NCBI RefSeq assembly: GCF_001050135.1
Contig: NZ_CP012040.1
Span: 496,001-560,000 of the forward strand
DNA length: 64,000 nt
From: Cyclobacterium amurskyense
GTDB lineage: Bacteria; Bacteroidota; Bacteroidia; Cytophagales; Cyclobacteriaceae
Direction of reading: 5' to 3'
Shown here: positions 1 through 10,300 of the stretch, piece by piece
Position numbering within the stretch: position 1 is the first letter of the stretch
Layout: each line of letters starts with the position of its first letter
Notes under the pieces: model-generated
Told to the model about the DNA's origin: nothing
What the model saw: the letters and a program-made list of their open reading frames with translations, nothing else
Databases searched by the model: none
Made by a program: the position numbers and the translations under genes

Positions 1-961
1 GCAAATATTTGCTTGCCTCCAAAATCGCCTCAGGCTTAGTCAAAGTGGTATTAAAATCCACTCCTTTAATACCATTTATCTGAATATCCACCAAGCCTTC
101 ACCTACATATTGGTCTACTGCAAAATCAAGCGGCAATTGCACCAGCGTATTGCTTTTAGTATTCAATAACACGGGTTGGTTATTCAATACATTATAGGCA
201 GTAATATTGGTTTCTGCTTCCGGTTTTTGAATTGGGAATGGATTAGAGTCTCCATCCAAGAACAAATCACAATTTTCCGAATACCGAAGTATTGAAGCAG
301 GACAGCTAGTTGAAATTTCACCAAATAAAGATTGATAAACAGCATTTCTTTTGGTTGTGCCTGGCACTACGCAATACAGGAACCTTCCTTTAATCAAAAC
401 AGGAATGGTCAATGTCAAGGCCGTTTCTGGAACATCCTGCAGGATCTCAAAGCAACCATCATTGACTTGCTGTTGTCTACATGATTCTTCTAATACTACT
501 TTTTTAACGGCCAAAGGATCATTAAAATCTGCAACTGGAGGGTCGTTAAAAGCGATATGACCATTTTCACCAATCCCCAAACATACGATATCAATAGGTG
601 CCTCATTAAGCAACTTTGAGTACCTTTTAACTTCTACATCAGGATCTCCTTCCCCATCAAGCAAATGGACTTGGTGAAAAGGAACAAGATCAAATAAATG
701 TCTCTTTAGAAAATTAGAAAAAAGTGCAGGGGAATCCTTAGACAAACCAATATACTCATCCATATGAAAAGCAATAATCCGATTCCAAGGAATTCTCTTA
801 CTAGAAGTAAGGTAATTCAGCATTTCACTCTGAGAAGGAGCCGCTGCAAATATTATTCTTATATATTCCTTTTCTTTTAAAAGTGATTCAATTTTATTTT
901 CCACAGCTTTGGCTGCTGCTATCCCCATTTCATTTCGGGACTGGCTTAAATGTAAATTCAT
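1..961 (-). CDS. nagB: NagB-NagA fusion (glucosamine-6-P deaminase / GlcNAc-6-P deacetylase), 3' end outside window
   Basis: The reading frame is open for 320 codons from an ATG at 961 to the left edge, so only the N-terminal part is visible. Residues 1-240 match the glucosamine-6-phosphate deaminase fold: FHMDEYIGL (65-73) carries the catalytic Asp, GIGENGHIAFNDP (129-141) is the active-site His loop, and PGTTKRNAV (200-208) is the C-terminal conserved segment. After a short linker, residues 251-320 read as the start of N-acetylglucosamine-6-phosphate deacetylase, with the hallmark DIQINGIKGVDF (292-303). Known roles: NagA removes acetate from GlcNAc-6-P and NagB converts GlcN-6-P to fructose-6-P and ammonia, in the cytoplasm. 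Fusing them in one chain is inferred from continuous reading. The symporter stops 10 bp upstream, so the two are probably cotranscribed. The NagA metal ligands lie outside the window. Confidence 0.88.
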   Translation of the reverse strand, partial: MNLHLSQSRNEMGIAAAKAVENKIESLLKEKEYIRIIFAAAPSQSEMLNYLTSSKRIPWNRIIAFHMDEYIGLSKDSPALFSNFLKRHLFDLVPFHQVHLLDGEGDPDVEVKRYSKLLNEAPIDIVCLGIGENGHIAFNDPPVADFNDPLAVKKVVLEESCRQQQVNDGCFEILQDVPETALTLTIPVLIKGRFLYCVVPGTTKRNAVYQSLFGEISTSCPASILRYSENCDLFLDGDSNPFPIQKPEAETNITAYNVLNNQPVLLNTKSNTLVQLPLDFAVDQYVGEGLVDIQINGIKGVDFNTTLTKPEAILEASKYL

Positions 962-971
962 GTGCAGTATT

Positions 972-2438
972 TTATTCTTTTTCAATGGACTGAAGTAAAT
1001 CAGCAATTTTTTCTACATTCCTGTTCGTTTCAAAGAAACCTAATACTATAAAAGTCAGGGTAGATATTATTAAAGGCAAACTAATTTCTAAAGCTAAGCT
1101 TAAAGAGCTTATATTTTTTGTGATCACAAAGGTAATTAAACCAGCGACTATTGAACCAATGGCTGCAACAGGTCCACTTTTCTTAAAGGCGGGCAATAAA
1201 CCAAACAGCATTGGAATGGCAATCGGCCCTACTAAAGCGCCAAACCAAGAAATAATAAGCCCTAAAACGCCCCCAAAATATTCATATTGAAAAGCGATTA
1301 TTATGGTAAGCAATGTAAATACAAATGTGGTCAATCTTGCTACAAACAGGGATGATTTACCTTTCTTCACCTTTTTGGTAATATTGGGTAAAATATCTCG
1401 GGTGATCACAGCCGAAATGGTGTTTATATCCGAGGAAGTCATGGACATGGTATTGGCAAAGAGCGAAGCAATTACCAAGCCTACTAAGCCTGAAGGCAAT
1501 AATAGTAGTGTTAACTCTCCGTAAGATTTACTTGGATCTGCTAAATCTGGCAATAAAATCGGAGCAGCCCACATTGGGAAGAAAAGGATAAGAGGCCATA
1601 CAAGGTACAATATTCCAGAAAGCCTTGCAGCCTTGGTCGCCGCTTTTTCATTTGGTGAGGAAATGTATCTGGTAGCCAGGTTCCATTGTCCGCCATTGTA
1701 AGCAAGGAAATTTATAAACAAGAAGGCCAGGGCAAATCCTACTCCATATGGTTCATTAAATAGTTGACTGTTTTGCTCAGGAAGCTTATCCCACATGCTA
1801 AAGATTCCATCTATTCCACCCAAGTGTTGTAAAACTACGACAAACATCACCAAGCCAGCAAGTAACTGAACAATAAATTGAGCAAAATCAGTGATAACAA
1901 CAGCCCATAGACCACCAAAAGTAATGTACAGCAATGAAATCCCTCCTGATATAAGAACGCCCACGGGTAGACTAATACCGGTAAAAACATTTAGTAAAAG
2001 AGCTATAGCAGCCCATTTTGCTCCAACATCAAACAACTTGAGCATAACGCCACTCCAAGCCATTACCTGTTGGGTCCATAAATTATAACGATGTTCTAAA
2101 AACTCCAATGGAGATTGAATTTGATATCTTTTCCTAAGCCTAACCCAATAAACAGGAAACACATGTGCACTAATTAAGACAGAAATACCAATCGTCAATG
2201 CCCACCAAGTATACACAGAAAAACCATGGGTATAAGCCAAGGCGGCATAGGCAACAAATACAGCTCCACTATATCCAGACACATGATGTGAGATTCCTGA
2301 CAGCCACCATGGCAAATTACCACCTGCGACAAAATAGTCATCAGCATCATTGTTTCTAAAATAGGCGTATACACCGATGACAATCATTAGCAAGAAAAAC
2401 ATGCCAATTACCACCAGGTCCAATTCATTCAATTTCAT
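972..2438 (-). CDS. Sodium/solute symporter (SSS family)
   Basis: A 488-residue hydrophobic protein with about 13 predicted membrane segments. The N-terminal signature of SSS symporters is present: a first helix followed by DDYFVAGGNLPWW near residues 33-45, and then small-residue-rich helices with SGYSGAVF. The family imports sugars, amino acids, sialic acid or vitamins with Na+ across the inner membrane. The substrate is not readable from the sequence, but the 10-bp gap to the downstream NagB-NagA gene suggests an amino sugar or N-acetyl amino sugar. The ATG at 2438 gives a normal family N-terminus. It is separated from the upstream oxidoreductase by 236 bp including a terminator, so it probably has its own promoter in that gap. 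Confidence 0.92.
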   Translation of the reverse strand: MKLNELDLVVIGMFFLLMIVIGVYAYFRNNDADDYFVAGGNLPWWLSGISHHVSGYSGAVFVAYAALAYTHGFSVYTWWALTIGISVLISAHVFPVYWVRLRKRYQIQSPLEFLEHRYNLWTQQVMAWSGVMLKLFDVGAKWAAIALLLNVFTGISLPVGVLISGGISLLYITFGGLWAVVITDFAQFIVQLLAGLVMFVVVLQHLGGIDGIFSMWDKLPEQNSQLFNEPYGVGFALAFLFINFLAYNGGQWNLATRYISSPNEKAATKAARLSGILYLVWPLILFFPMWAAPILLPDLADPSKSYGELTLLLLPSGLVGLVIASLFANTMSMTSSDINTISAVITRDILPNITKKVKKGKSSLFVARLTTFVFTLLTIIIAFQYEYFGGVLGLIISWFGALVGPIAIPMLFGLLPAFKKSGPVAAIGSIVAGLITFVITKNISSLSLALEISLPLIISTLTFIVLGFFETNRNVEKIADLLQSIEKE

Positions 2439-2631
2439 TGTACTTTTTAATTTAAAATTTAAGAGAAACTCAGGTCTCTGGATTATATGCTGTTCTTGTT
2501 TACTCCTATGATAAAAAGGTTCTTACCATTCCAATCCAAGAGCTTCCTTCCACTGGAGGATTAACAAAAACGCTCAATTCAGTTAGCATTATAATTGATA
2601 TAAGCTCATTCCTACTGAATCAAAAGAAAAT

Positions 2632-2667
2632 AAGGGAAAGGCACCTATCATAGAGTGCATTTCCCTT
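2632..2667 (-). terminator. Rho-independent terminator of the oxidoreductase gene
   Basis: Reading the minus strand, AAGGGAAATGCAC (2667-2655) pairs with GTGCCTTTCCCTT (2644-2632) with one mismatch across a 10-nt loop and is followed by a T-rich run (ATTTTCTTTT). It begins 7 bp after the stop of the gene at 2675-3868. Confidence 0.85.
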
Positions 2668-2674
2668 TGTATAA

Positions 2675-3868
2675 TTAAAGATTGGACCAATACTGGAATT
2701 TTTCTTCTTCCATGGCCTTATTGCCTAAATGCACCGCAATGGCAGTATCTCTACCTTTATTTACATCACAAAAAGGCTGGCGACCTTCCCTAATACAAGC
2801 AGCAAAATCCATTAATGCATAAGAAGTAGGATCCAGATTTTTACCATCTTTACTTTCAAACAATATGGGTTCTGCCTTTCCATCTGATCCATTTTTAACT
2901 GTAGCTCCAGACACACCATCTACTGTTCCTAGTTCCATTTTTTTAGGTTCAGCGTAAATAAATGCCTTATCCCTCATAATCTCTATGGTTCCTTCTGTTC
3001 CTAAAATATTTATAGAATAACCCTTGTATGCGTTTGTCAAAACAGAACTGACACTAGACATGATGCCTTGAGGGTAATAGTAAGTAGCCCTTACATGATC
3101 AAAATTCTCCCTTCCATCTTTCCAGAAATCCAATGATCCCATGCCTGTGACCTTTTCAGGGGATGAGCCAACAAACCAATTGACAATATCTATTTGGTGG
3201 GCGCAAAGTTCTGTCATTAATCCTCCAGAAAATTCTTTGTACATACGCCAGTTAATATGTTTTTCTAAAGCGGGATCATTTACCGGTCTTCTCCAGCTTT
3301 GATTGCTATGGTATTGACATTCAAATTGTGTCACTTGCCCACACCATCCTTGATCAATAATTTCTTTTACCTTATGATACAGTTCATAATACCTGTATTG
3401 ATGACCAACTTGTAAGACCGTGGAAGTACCATTCACCTTTTGCGCCAACTTTTCCGCTTCCTCAATGGAGTAGGTGATTGTTTTCTCCACATATATATGC
3501 TTGCCTGCATCTATAGCATCCATAGCCATCGGGAAATGCAAGTACAAAGGGGTCGCAATTATTACGGCCTCCACATTGGCCTGGTCAAGAAGCTCACGAT
3601 AGTCTTTATAGCCTTTTGCACCTTTATCTGCTTGGGTAAGACCTTTGTCAAGATTTTCCTTAATGGTGTCACAGCAAGCTACAAGGGACACCATAGGTAG
3701 ATTTCGCATAAGTGAAGCCAATCCCCTACCACGACTTCCACATCCTATCAATCCAACTCTTAGTGATTCTTTCCTTTTTTCATTATAAGAAAATGGAGAA
3801 AAAGCAGAGAGGCTTAAACCTGATGCCAGCATGGCACTTGTAAGTATAAAGTTTCTTCTTGTCTTCAT
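2675..3868 (-). CDS. Gfo/Idh/MocA oxidoreductase with Tat signal
   Basis: A 397-residue protein. It begins with a twin-arginine signal (TRRNFILTSA, residues 3-12) and hydrophobic stretch, so export in folded form to the periplasm is likely. The Rossmann dinucleotide motif GLIGCGSRGRG follows near residue 40. The usual EKP motif appears as VEKT (IYVEKTITYS), which is a variant. The central segment VGHQYRYYELY and the C-terminal sheet domain fit the family, which oxidises or reduces sugars, inositols or glycosides with NAD(P). The substrate is not identifiable. The gene stands alone between a LacI-type operator 14 bp upstream of its start and a strong terminator. It probably belongs to the same sugar regulon as the divergent oxidoreductase at 4623. 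Confidence 0.9.
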   Translation of the reverse strand: MKTRRNFILTSAMLASGLSLSAFSPFSYNEKRKESLRVGLIGCGSRGRGLASLMRNLPMVSLVACCDTIKENLDKGLTQADKGAKGYKDYRELLDQANVEAVIIATPLYLHFPMAMDAIDAGKHIYVEKTITYSIEEAEKLAQKVNGTSTVLQVGHQYRYYELYHKVKEIIDQGWCGQVTQFECQYHSNQSWRRPVNDPALEKHINWRMYKEFSGGLMTELCAHQIDIVNWFVGSSPEKVTGMGSLDFWKDGRENFDHVRATYYYPQGIMSSVSSVLTNAYKGYSINILGTEGTIEIMRDKAFIYAEPKKMELGTVDGVSGATVKNGSDGKAEPILFESKDGKNLDPTSYALMDFAACIREGRQPFCDVNKGRDTAIAVHLGNKAMEEEKFQYWSNL

Positions 3869-3881
3869 TGCAAGTATAAAT

Positions 3882-3899
3882 TTCGTTAACGTTACCGAA
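3882..3899. promoter_or_regulatory. LacI-family operator (18-bp near-palindrome)
   Basis: TTCGTTAAC/GTTACCGAA is an 18-bp dyad with one mismatched pair and a central AACGTT, the form typical of LacI-family operators. It lies 14-31 bp before the ATG at 3868. A LacI regulator is encoded nearby at 5962, and the right half recurs in front of the divergent gene. Confidence 0.7.
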
Positions 3900-4421
3900 T
3901 CAAGGTTTAAAGAAACGAATTTTTTTTAAAAAATCTAAATAACCATGGATATTTCCTTAAAGGATGTCCTATTAGGCTCCCAAAAAACGCTCAAATTCAA
4001 GGAATCAATTGGCAATGGATTAAAAGGTGAATTTGGATTAGGCCCCTTGGGTAAAAAAAGCGTAAACTATGGATGATTAGACATAAATTCTAAACAGAGG
4101 GTAAACAATTTATTTTAACCAATCATTCTGAATAACGAGCAAGGCACGGCACACTTTTTTGATGTAAACCTATTCCAAAACCTGGTAAAATAGATAAGCG
4201 CTTTTACTATAAAGTCGCTTATTACTAATAAATCTTAAATGAGAGATATAAAATGAACAATTAACGCATACCAACTTATAATATAAAATTTCACAGGAAA
4301 GGAGAATTACTATTTTTTTCAATCTTTTTCACATGTAAAACCTTCTATACAAATTATTAAACCGAATATCACCATCATTTATTTGTTTTTCTTCAATAAA
4401 ATACTAGATTTACTAACCGTG

Positions 4422-4439
4422 GTTGTGTACGTTACCGTG
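4422..4439. promoter_or_regulatory. Second, half-conserved LacI-type operator
   Basis: This site shares the exact 9-mer ACGTTACCG with the operator at 3882, while its left half is degenerate. It lies about 184 bp before the ATG at 4623, in the promoter region of the divergent oxidoreductase pseudogene. Binding by the LacI protein at 5962 is inferred. Confidence 0.5.
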
Positions 4440-4622
4440 ATATATTGACAACTTTACCTATATACAAAGCTATTAATTTGGAATTTAAGGAGATTAGGAA
4501 TTTAGTCTGTATTCAAAGTATCCATTATCCGAAATGCTAAAATCAATTTAAAATACATGGATTTAAAGCCTTTACTCCATTAGTCAGATAGGGTCTAAAT
4601 TCATATCAATTTAAATCATCAC

Positions 4623-5629
4623 ATGAAAAATTTTGAACAGTTACATCGCAGAACTTTTATTAGATCATCAGTATTTGCAGGCCTTGGTATGAGCCTAGGG
4701 TTTCCATCCTTAGGGAAATCTAAGGCGACCGAAAAACGAGTTGGTATAATCGGTTTAGACACTTCTCATAGTCTTGCTTTCACCAAAGTATTAAATGGAA
4801 ACAAAGACAATGAAAATTATCATGGCTACCATGTAGTTGCTGCTTACCCTTATGGAAGTAAAACCATTGCTTCAAGTGCTGATCGAATTCCAGATTATAT
4901 TAATAAAATCAAAGAATACGGCATTGACATAACTGACTCTATACAAGAATTATTAGAAAAGGTAGATGTGGTCCTATTGGAGACAAATGACGGACGGTTG
5001 CATTTAGAACAAGCTATAGAAGTATTCAAGTCGGGTAAACGTGTATTCATTGACAAACCTATTGCTGCTTCCTTAAAAGATTCCATAGCTATATTTGATG
5101 CTGCAAAGAAATACAATGTCCCTGTCTTTTCTGCCTCTTCACTAAGGTATATTAAGGGTATTGAGAAATTAGAGGGAAGAATAATTGTGGGGGCAGATAC
5201 ATATAGTCCTGCAAGTATCGAGCCTACTCATCCGGATTTGTTTTGGTATGGTATACATGGAGTAGAGACCTTATTTACGGCTTTAGGTCCTGGTTGTGTC
5301 TCTGTAACTCGCACACACACGGAGTTTACAGATATTGTGACAGGTATCTGGGAAGATGAAAGGTGGGCACTTTCAGGGGCACTAGGTCTGGAGACTCTGG
5401 CTTCGGAGGTACCGTTTTTACTGACAAGGGTGCTATTGTACTTGGGCCCTATGGTGGTTATGAGCCTTTATTAAAAGAAATAGCGATTTTCTTCGAAACC
5501 GGAGTAGTTCCTGTACAAGCGGAAGAAACACTTGAAATCATGGCTTTTATGGCAGCTGCGGATGAAAGTAAAATCAAAGGTGGTCGGTCTATAAAACTAG
5601 CCGACATAATGAAAAAAAACCGAAGATAG
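4623..5629 (+). pseudogene. Gfo/Idh/MocA oxidoreductase, frameshifted
   Basis: Two overlapping frames encode one oxidoreductase. Frame one (4623-5474) carries a Tat-like signal (HRRTFIRSS), the Rossmann start VGIIGLDTSHS and the EKP-equivalent FIDKPIAAS, up to GIWEDER. Family homology then continues in another frame as VGTFRGTRSGDSG, through to a stop at 5629. The switch is at about 5360-5366, where AGGTGGGC replaces an expected AGGGTGGGC, consistent with loss of one G. The restored product would be about 335 residues. After the shift, frame one runs into unrelated sequence and stops at 5474. This may be real decay or a base-calling error in a G run. Context: divergent from a related oxidoreductase and 332 bp upstream of the LacI gene. 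Confidence 0.85.
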
Positions 5630-5961
5630 AAACTAATCAGAAGTGTACCATAAGGCTCAAAATCACCCGTTCCCTAAACAATTTCTTAAGAGCTAATAGG
5701 GTTTAGAACCTTAGAAATAAATTCTCAAATTTGAGGGTAATTGATAAATACAAGTTTATTTACAATGCAATTTAAGCTTACCAATATTTGAAGGGTATAA
5801 TTAATAAATACTTAAATAAAGTAAGCTATTTTGAAATTATAGCAGTAAAACGAATTATTCTTTTAATTTTGAAGGTCAATTCAATATTTAACAAATATTT
5901 TCAATAGACATTTACTTTACCACTAGTAACTGTTTTCTAACAAAAGGATTTATAGGATGGA
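5630..5961. other. 332-bp AT-rich spacer
   Basis: Between the oxidoreductase pseudogene and the LacI gene. It presumably contains the LacI promoter. No convincing terminator, RNA or copy of the ACGTTACCG operator core was seen. Confidence 0.5.
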
Positions 5962-7023
5962 ATGCATATGAAAAAACCAAGTAGTCAAACAGGAGTAAAA
6001 GAAATTGCTAGAAGGGGAAATGTATCTATTGCAACTGTGGACAGAGTGATTCATAATCGCCCTGGAGTTTCAGCCAAAACCAAGGCTAAAATAGAAGCAA
6101 TTATTAAGGAATTGAACTACCAGCCAAATGTTTTAGCAAGTAGGTTGTCCTCTGGAAAAGTTTTCCACTTTGCAGTAATCATCCCAAAAAGTTCCATCCA
6201 TTCGGATTTCTGGGAAGCACCTTTAAAAGGAATTGCTAAAGCTGAATCCGAAATCAGACAATATGGCGTTACCGTTGAGAACTACCTTTTCGACCTAACC
6301 AATAAGAATTCTTTTATTCAGGCTACAGAAGAAATTAAAGATAAAAATATAGATGGGGTTTTGATGTCTCCATCTTTTGTAAAAGAGGCGGATGATTTCT
6401 TCCAGTATTGCCAAGCCAACAATATCCCAGTGGTATGTATAGATAGTAATATTGAATCTCAAGGTAGCCTTTCCTATATAGGCCCTCCCTTGTTACAAAG
6501 TGGATATTTAGGAGCTAGTTTATGCAAACTGGGCATTTCAGAAAATCCGAAAATCCTTATTGTAAACATCGCAAAACAAAAGAAAAGCTTTAACCTAATC
6601 CAAATTGAAGCAGGGTTTAAAACGTTTTTCACCCAACCACCGAATAAAGCTAACTGCATTAATCTAAATATTCAGGATATAGATCAGGAGTCAGTAGAAC
6701 TTAACTTGCACAAAGCTTTCATAAAAAATCCGGATATTGAAGCAATATTTGTCACCAATTCCAGGGTATTTGCAGTGGCAGAATACTTAGAGAAAAGAGA
6801 GCTAAGCAATATCCTGCTTGTAGGGTTTGATTTTCTTAAGGAAAACCAAAAGCACCTTCAAAAAGGCACTATTAATTTTTTAATTTGCCATAAACCTGAA
6901 GAACAGGGGTACAAAGGAATCATGAGTTTGTACCATTCTCTTGCGCTAAACCTTCCTGTAGAAAAGGTTTATTATATGCCAATTGATATTGTCACAAAGG
7001 AAAATCAGGAATTTTACAGGTAA
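5962..7023 (+). CDS. LacI-family transcriptional regulator
   Basis: A 353-residue regulator. The N-terminal helix-turn-helix is clear at residues 11-45 (GVKEIARRGNVSIATVDRVI, then NRPGVSAKTKAKI), followed by the hinge NYQPNVLASRLSSG. The rest is a periplasmic-binding-protein-like sensor domain that in this family binds a sugar or sugar phosphate. ATG at 5962 and ATG at 5968 are both possible starts, and the distance of either from the helix-turn-helix is normal. The gene closes a block of sugar oxidoreductases, and the dyads at 3882 and 4422 are the natural candidate operators, which suggests local control. No copy of that operator is seen in front of the regulator itself. Confidence 0.93.
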   Translation: MHMKKPSSQTGVKEIARRGNVSIATVDRVIHNRPGVSAKTKAKIEAIIKELNYQPNVLASRLSSGKVFHFAVIIPKSSIHSDFWEAPLKGIAKAESEIRQYGVTVENYLFDLTNKNSFIQATEEIKDKNIDGVLMSPSFVKEADDFFQYCQANNIPVVCIDSNIESQGSLSYIGPPLLQSGYLGASLCKLGISENPKILIVNIAKQKKSFNLIQIEAGFKTFFTQPPNKANCINLNIQDIDQESVELNLHKAFIKNPDIEAIFVTNSRVFAVAEYLEKRELSNILLVGFDFLKENQKHLQKGTINFLICHKPEEQGYKGIMSLYHSLALNLPVEKVYYMPIDIVTKENQEFYR

Positions 7024-7363
7024 GCTCAAAGTTAAAATACTTCTTTATTATTTTTGCTAACCAAACATATCTGATACCTCCTACGGCTTTTCACCTTTAG
7101 GAGCTATCAGATGGTCAATCAATGCGCCCTTTTGCCATTTTACTGAATGTTTGTTAGGCTCCATGAGCGAATTGTCGGTTTCTATTAACAATAAAAATTG
7201 AAGGATTTTAAACTCACAATATTTATTATATTTTTAGGTTAAACCGACTCTCCTCCAATTTACCAGATTTTTATTTTTGAATAGTATAAATAATGAGTTT
7301 ACTGATAGGACCAACATCATCTATCCGTGAGGTAAATTTATCCAATCCTTATTACCACATTCA
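7024..7363. other. 340-bp spacer with an isolated hairpin
   Basis: Between the convergent LacI and LamG genes. A 13-bp inverted repeat with one mismatch (7071-7083 with 7098-7110, CTGATACCTCCTA arm) could form a hairpin. It lacks a T run on either side, so it is only a possible terminator or RNA structure. Confidence 0.45.
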
Positions 7364-10300
7364 TCAGCGTACCAGAAAATTGTGATGTGATTTTACTTCA
7401 CCAAAATAGCGAATCAAACTCAGTGCTTCCCATGCCGTGAGGGCAACAGTATTCACCAACACCCTCACTATTGGTTGTGGAACTAAGATTGTCAGCTCTG
7501 GAATGCAAGAGGCCAGATTGGCAACGATCTTTATGCCACTATCCACTTTGTCCGATTCGGGATCCGCCATTTCTAAACCGAAAACAGTAATAAATAAAGC
7601 TGCATGAACTCCACCATAGACCGTAGTGGCAATATCAAAACCTCGCTGACTAGCAGGATATTTTCCGGAGGCCGAAATTCCTTCCAGTACCCATGGAAAA
7701 AACTGGACAGCCCAGATTGTCTCTTCGGTGGCTGAAGAAGCTGCCCCAGAATGCGCCACTAGGTTAAAAGTCGACCCCAAAGGGAACTGTGTAAGTTGAA
7801 ACACACCATTTAAAGCAAAACCTATCCATTTTAATTTGGTGGGTGGATTCGGGTTAACATTTAGGATGGTATTGAAAACTCCTGTAATCGCAATAAAACC
7901 CAAAAAGCAACCTCCCAAGCCCAAAGAAGCTTTTTGTTGACGAATTAGCTCTTCCTGATTAGCGGGAACATTTGTGGGAGTCTGTTCAAAAATATTACGA
8001 TAATGCGTCAATTCTTCTCCATGAAATGGACCATGATCAGCACCTGTTGCCAATTTGTAAGTAATGGTGGTAGGAATAGCGCCTAAAAGTGCTGACAAGT
8101 TGTAAAGTGTTAATTGGGAACCATTACCGGTGATCACTTCCTCATACAAACGCGTCACCAGAGGCAGGTTAATTCTATAGGCAAGAATCTTATCCAATTC
8201 CTCCAACAATAAATCAAGTTGAGAAAAAAACCACTCAATCCCTGCCTTCATTAAATCAAAAACTCCATCAGCTATGGTTTCTAATAAATCAATCAAGCGA
8301 TCAATTACAACGCTCATGCTGTATTCCGAACCAGAAAACAATTGAAGGTTCCCGAGTGCACTCTCAATATGGCTGACATTTCCGGAGTTTTCTGCACGAA
8401 TTTTATTTAAATTTTCCTGTGCCTGAGTCGGATCCGGACCGCTCCACTCTCCCTCAAGGGTGGCATCTTTTCCATGATTCCCTACCAAATTAGATAAATA
8501 GGAACCTTTGACGTTGCTACGATTACCTGGTGCAGCCTCACTTTTGATAGATGACTTGTGGTTCGCCGCATTTGATTTTAGTTTCTCTAACCAATCGTGA
8601 GTTTCAGTTTTTAGGCCCTCAACCCAAGTCAAAGTAGAATTCTTGGTATTACTCAGGTTTGCACGAGAAGCAGCCATAGCTGATCTCAACAGTTGTTCTG
8701 TGAAAGTTTGGGTCTTCAAGATATCAGTCCAGTCAAAAAGCTCTTTTACAAAATTAATGGCACCAACAACTGTTGCTCCCACTTTAGCCAATACTCCTTT
8801 TACCGCATCTAGTGCGTGTTCAACAGTATGAATGGCAACTGCAATTACTTTGTCTAATGCATCAGTAATGTAAACCACTGCTACCCGTATGGTCTCCTTG
8901 ACAGAATTATACGCTTTCTCTACAGTATGCACCACAAAACTCACGGCATCTTTAATAGCTGTAAAAAGATCGAAGAAACTTCGCAGCCGATTTCCCTGAT
9001 CGATAGCAGCAATTAAATCTGAATAGGAAGCCGTCGCTCCGGAACGCTGCCTCCCGTCTACAGAAGTCAATAATAAACGAGTAAAATCATCTGCATATGC
9101 TAAATTCTCAATTTGAGCAAGGTTACGTGTCCTCCTTTCTCGAGGAGATTGATCTACGACAAAAGTGCCTGCCTCATTCTTCCTGAACTCCCAATCAGGC
9201 ATTTGATTGACCGTCAATGAACGACTGATTCCTGTTTGCTCAGCACCTACTGCGTAGCCGGCGATTACATCAGTATTGGGATCGTAAGCATCTGGAGAAG
9301 CTGTTGCATTTTCATACCTTCGCTTAGCAGGTGGTATAACCACCTCTCTTAACCGCTCAGGTACAGGCCGTACAACAGGACTATTGCTTTGAGGCGTCTT
9401 CTCTGTAGCTGCTCCCATAAGATGCCGGATGGCTTGGGCCAAGTGGGGAGCCGAATCACGGTGTTCCTCCGGCACCATGGGTTTTGGTTGGCCTCCCGCC
9501 TCCATGACTACCTTTTTATTAAGCAATTCTTCCTCAGTAACCTGAGAAAGTTTGTGATGCGCCTGACGATCTGGAAAAACTAAAAGAGCATGATTTTTTT
9601 CCATAAACGGAGCGGTGATTCTCAACACCGGTGCCATTAAAGCTTCCGCCGGTAAAGCAAAACTGATAATCCCCTGGGAATTGGTAGTCAAAACATATGG
9701 CTGGTTAATTCCAATGGGGTGAGCCTCTGACTTGCCTGAATCCTCTATTAATACATTTGTCTGCTGAAAAGGATTCCCCGGTTCTGCCTGAATACCAACA
9801 GCTAAATTAGCTCCGGAAAGTGGCCGATCATTCTCATCAAAAGCAGTAATATTAAGGCGGTAAGAATTTCGAGGACTGATTTTATCCTCCTCAAAATGGT
9901 AATCTTCAATTAGGCTTACCTGAGCAACTAGGTATGGCGAATCTATAGGTTCCAGGTCAATATCTGAAAGGGGTATAAAAACTGGTTTTCCTACAGGAAA
10001 AGCATGGCGCTCTTTACTCGAGCTATCTCTACCTAGCGCATTTTCAAAAGCCCAACGGCCTATAAGTCCAAATTCATTGCCCAGAAGCGAATGGTACATA
10101 CGGTGACGTATCTCACCTACGCTCAAGGTCCGGTTCCAAAGGCGTATCTCTGCAAAACTCCCGTCAAATGCTATTTCCTCATCGTTAAAATTCCCAAACT
10201 GTAAATAAAACTGATCACCGAGCAAAGATAAATTTTCTAGGTGGGCTAAAGGGTTGGTAAACCCCTCTTGCCCATCTAAATACCCAACCACCACTGAATT

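Larger units (their letters stand above)
3869..4622. other. 754-bp divergent intergenic region
   Basis: AT-rich spacer between two divergent oxidoreductase genes. It holds the two operator-like sites annotated separately. A 43-codon ORF (3945-4076, plus strand) is present but has no recognisable similarity and no support. ATAAGCG/CGCTTAT arms near 4194-4222 could form a weak hairpin. No RNA gene was seen. Confidence 0.6.

Noticed and set aside
3945..4076. 43-codon plus-strand ORF (MDISLKDVLLGSQ start) between divergent oxidoreductases
   Set aside because: Looks coding-like in composition but no family, no promoter and no conservation evidence.
7071..7110. 13-bp inverted repeat as a terminator of the LacI gene
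   Set aside because: It has no T run and one mismatch, and lies 48 bp past the stop; kept only as a hairpin.
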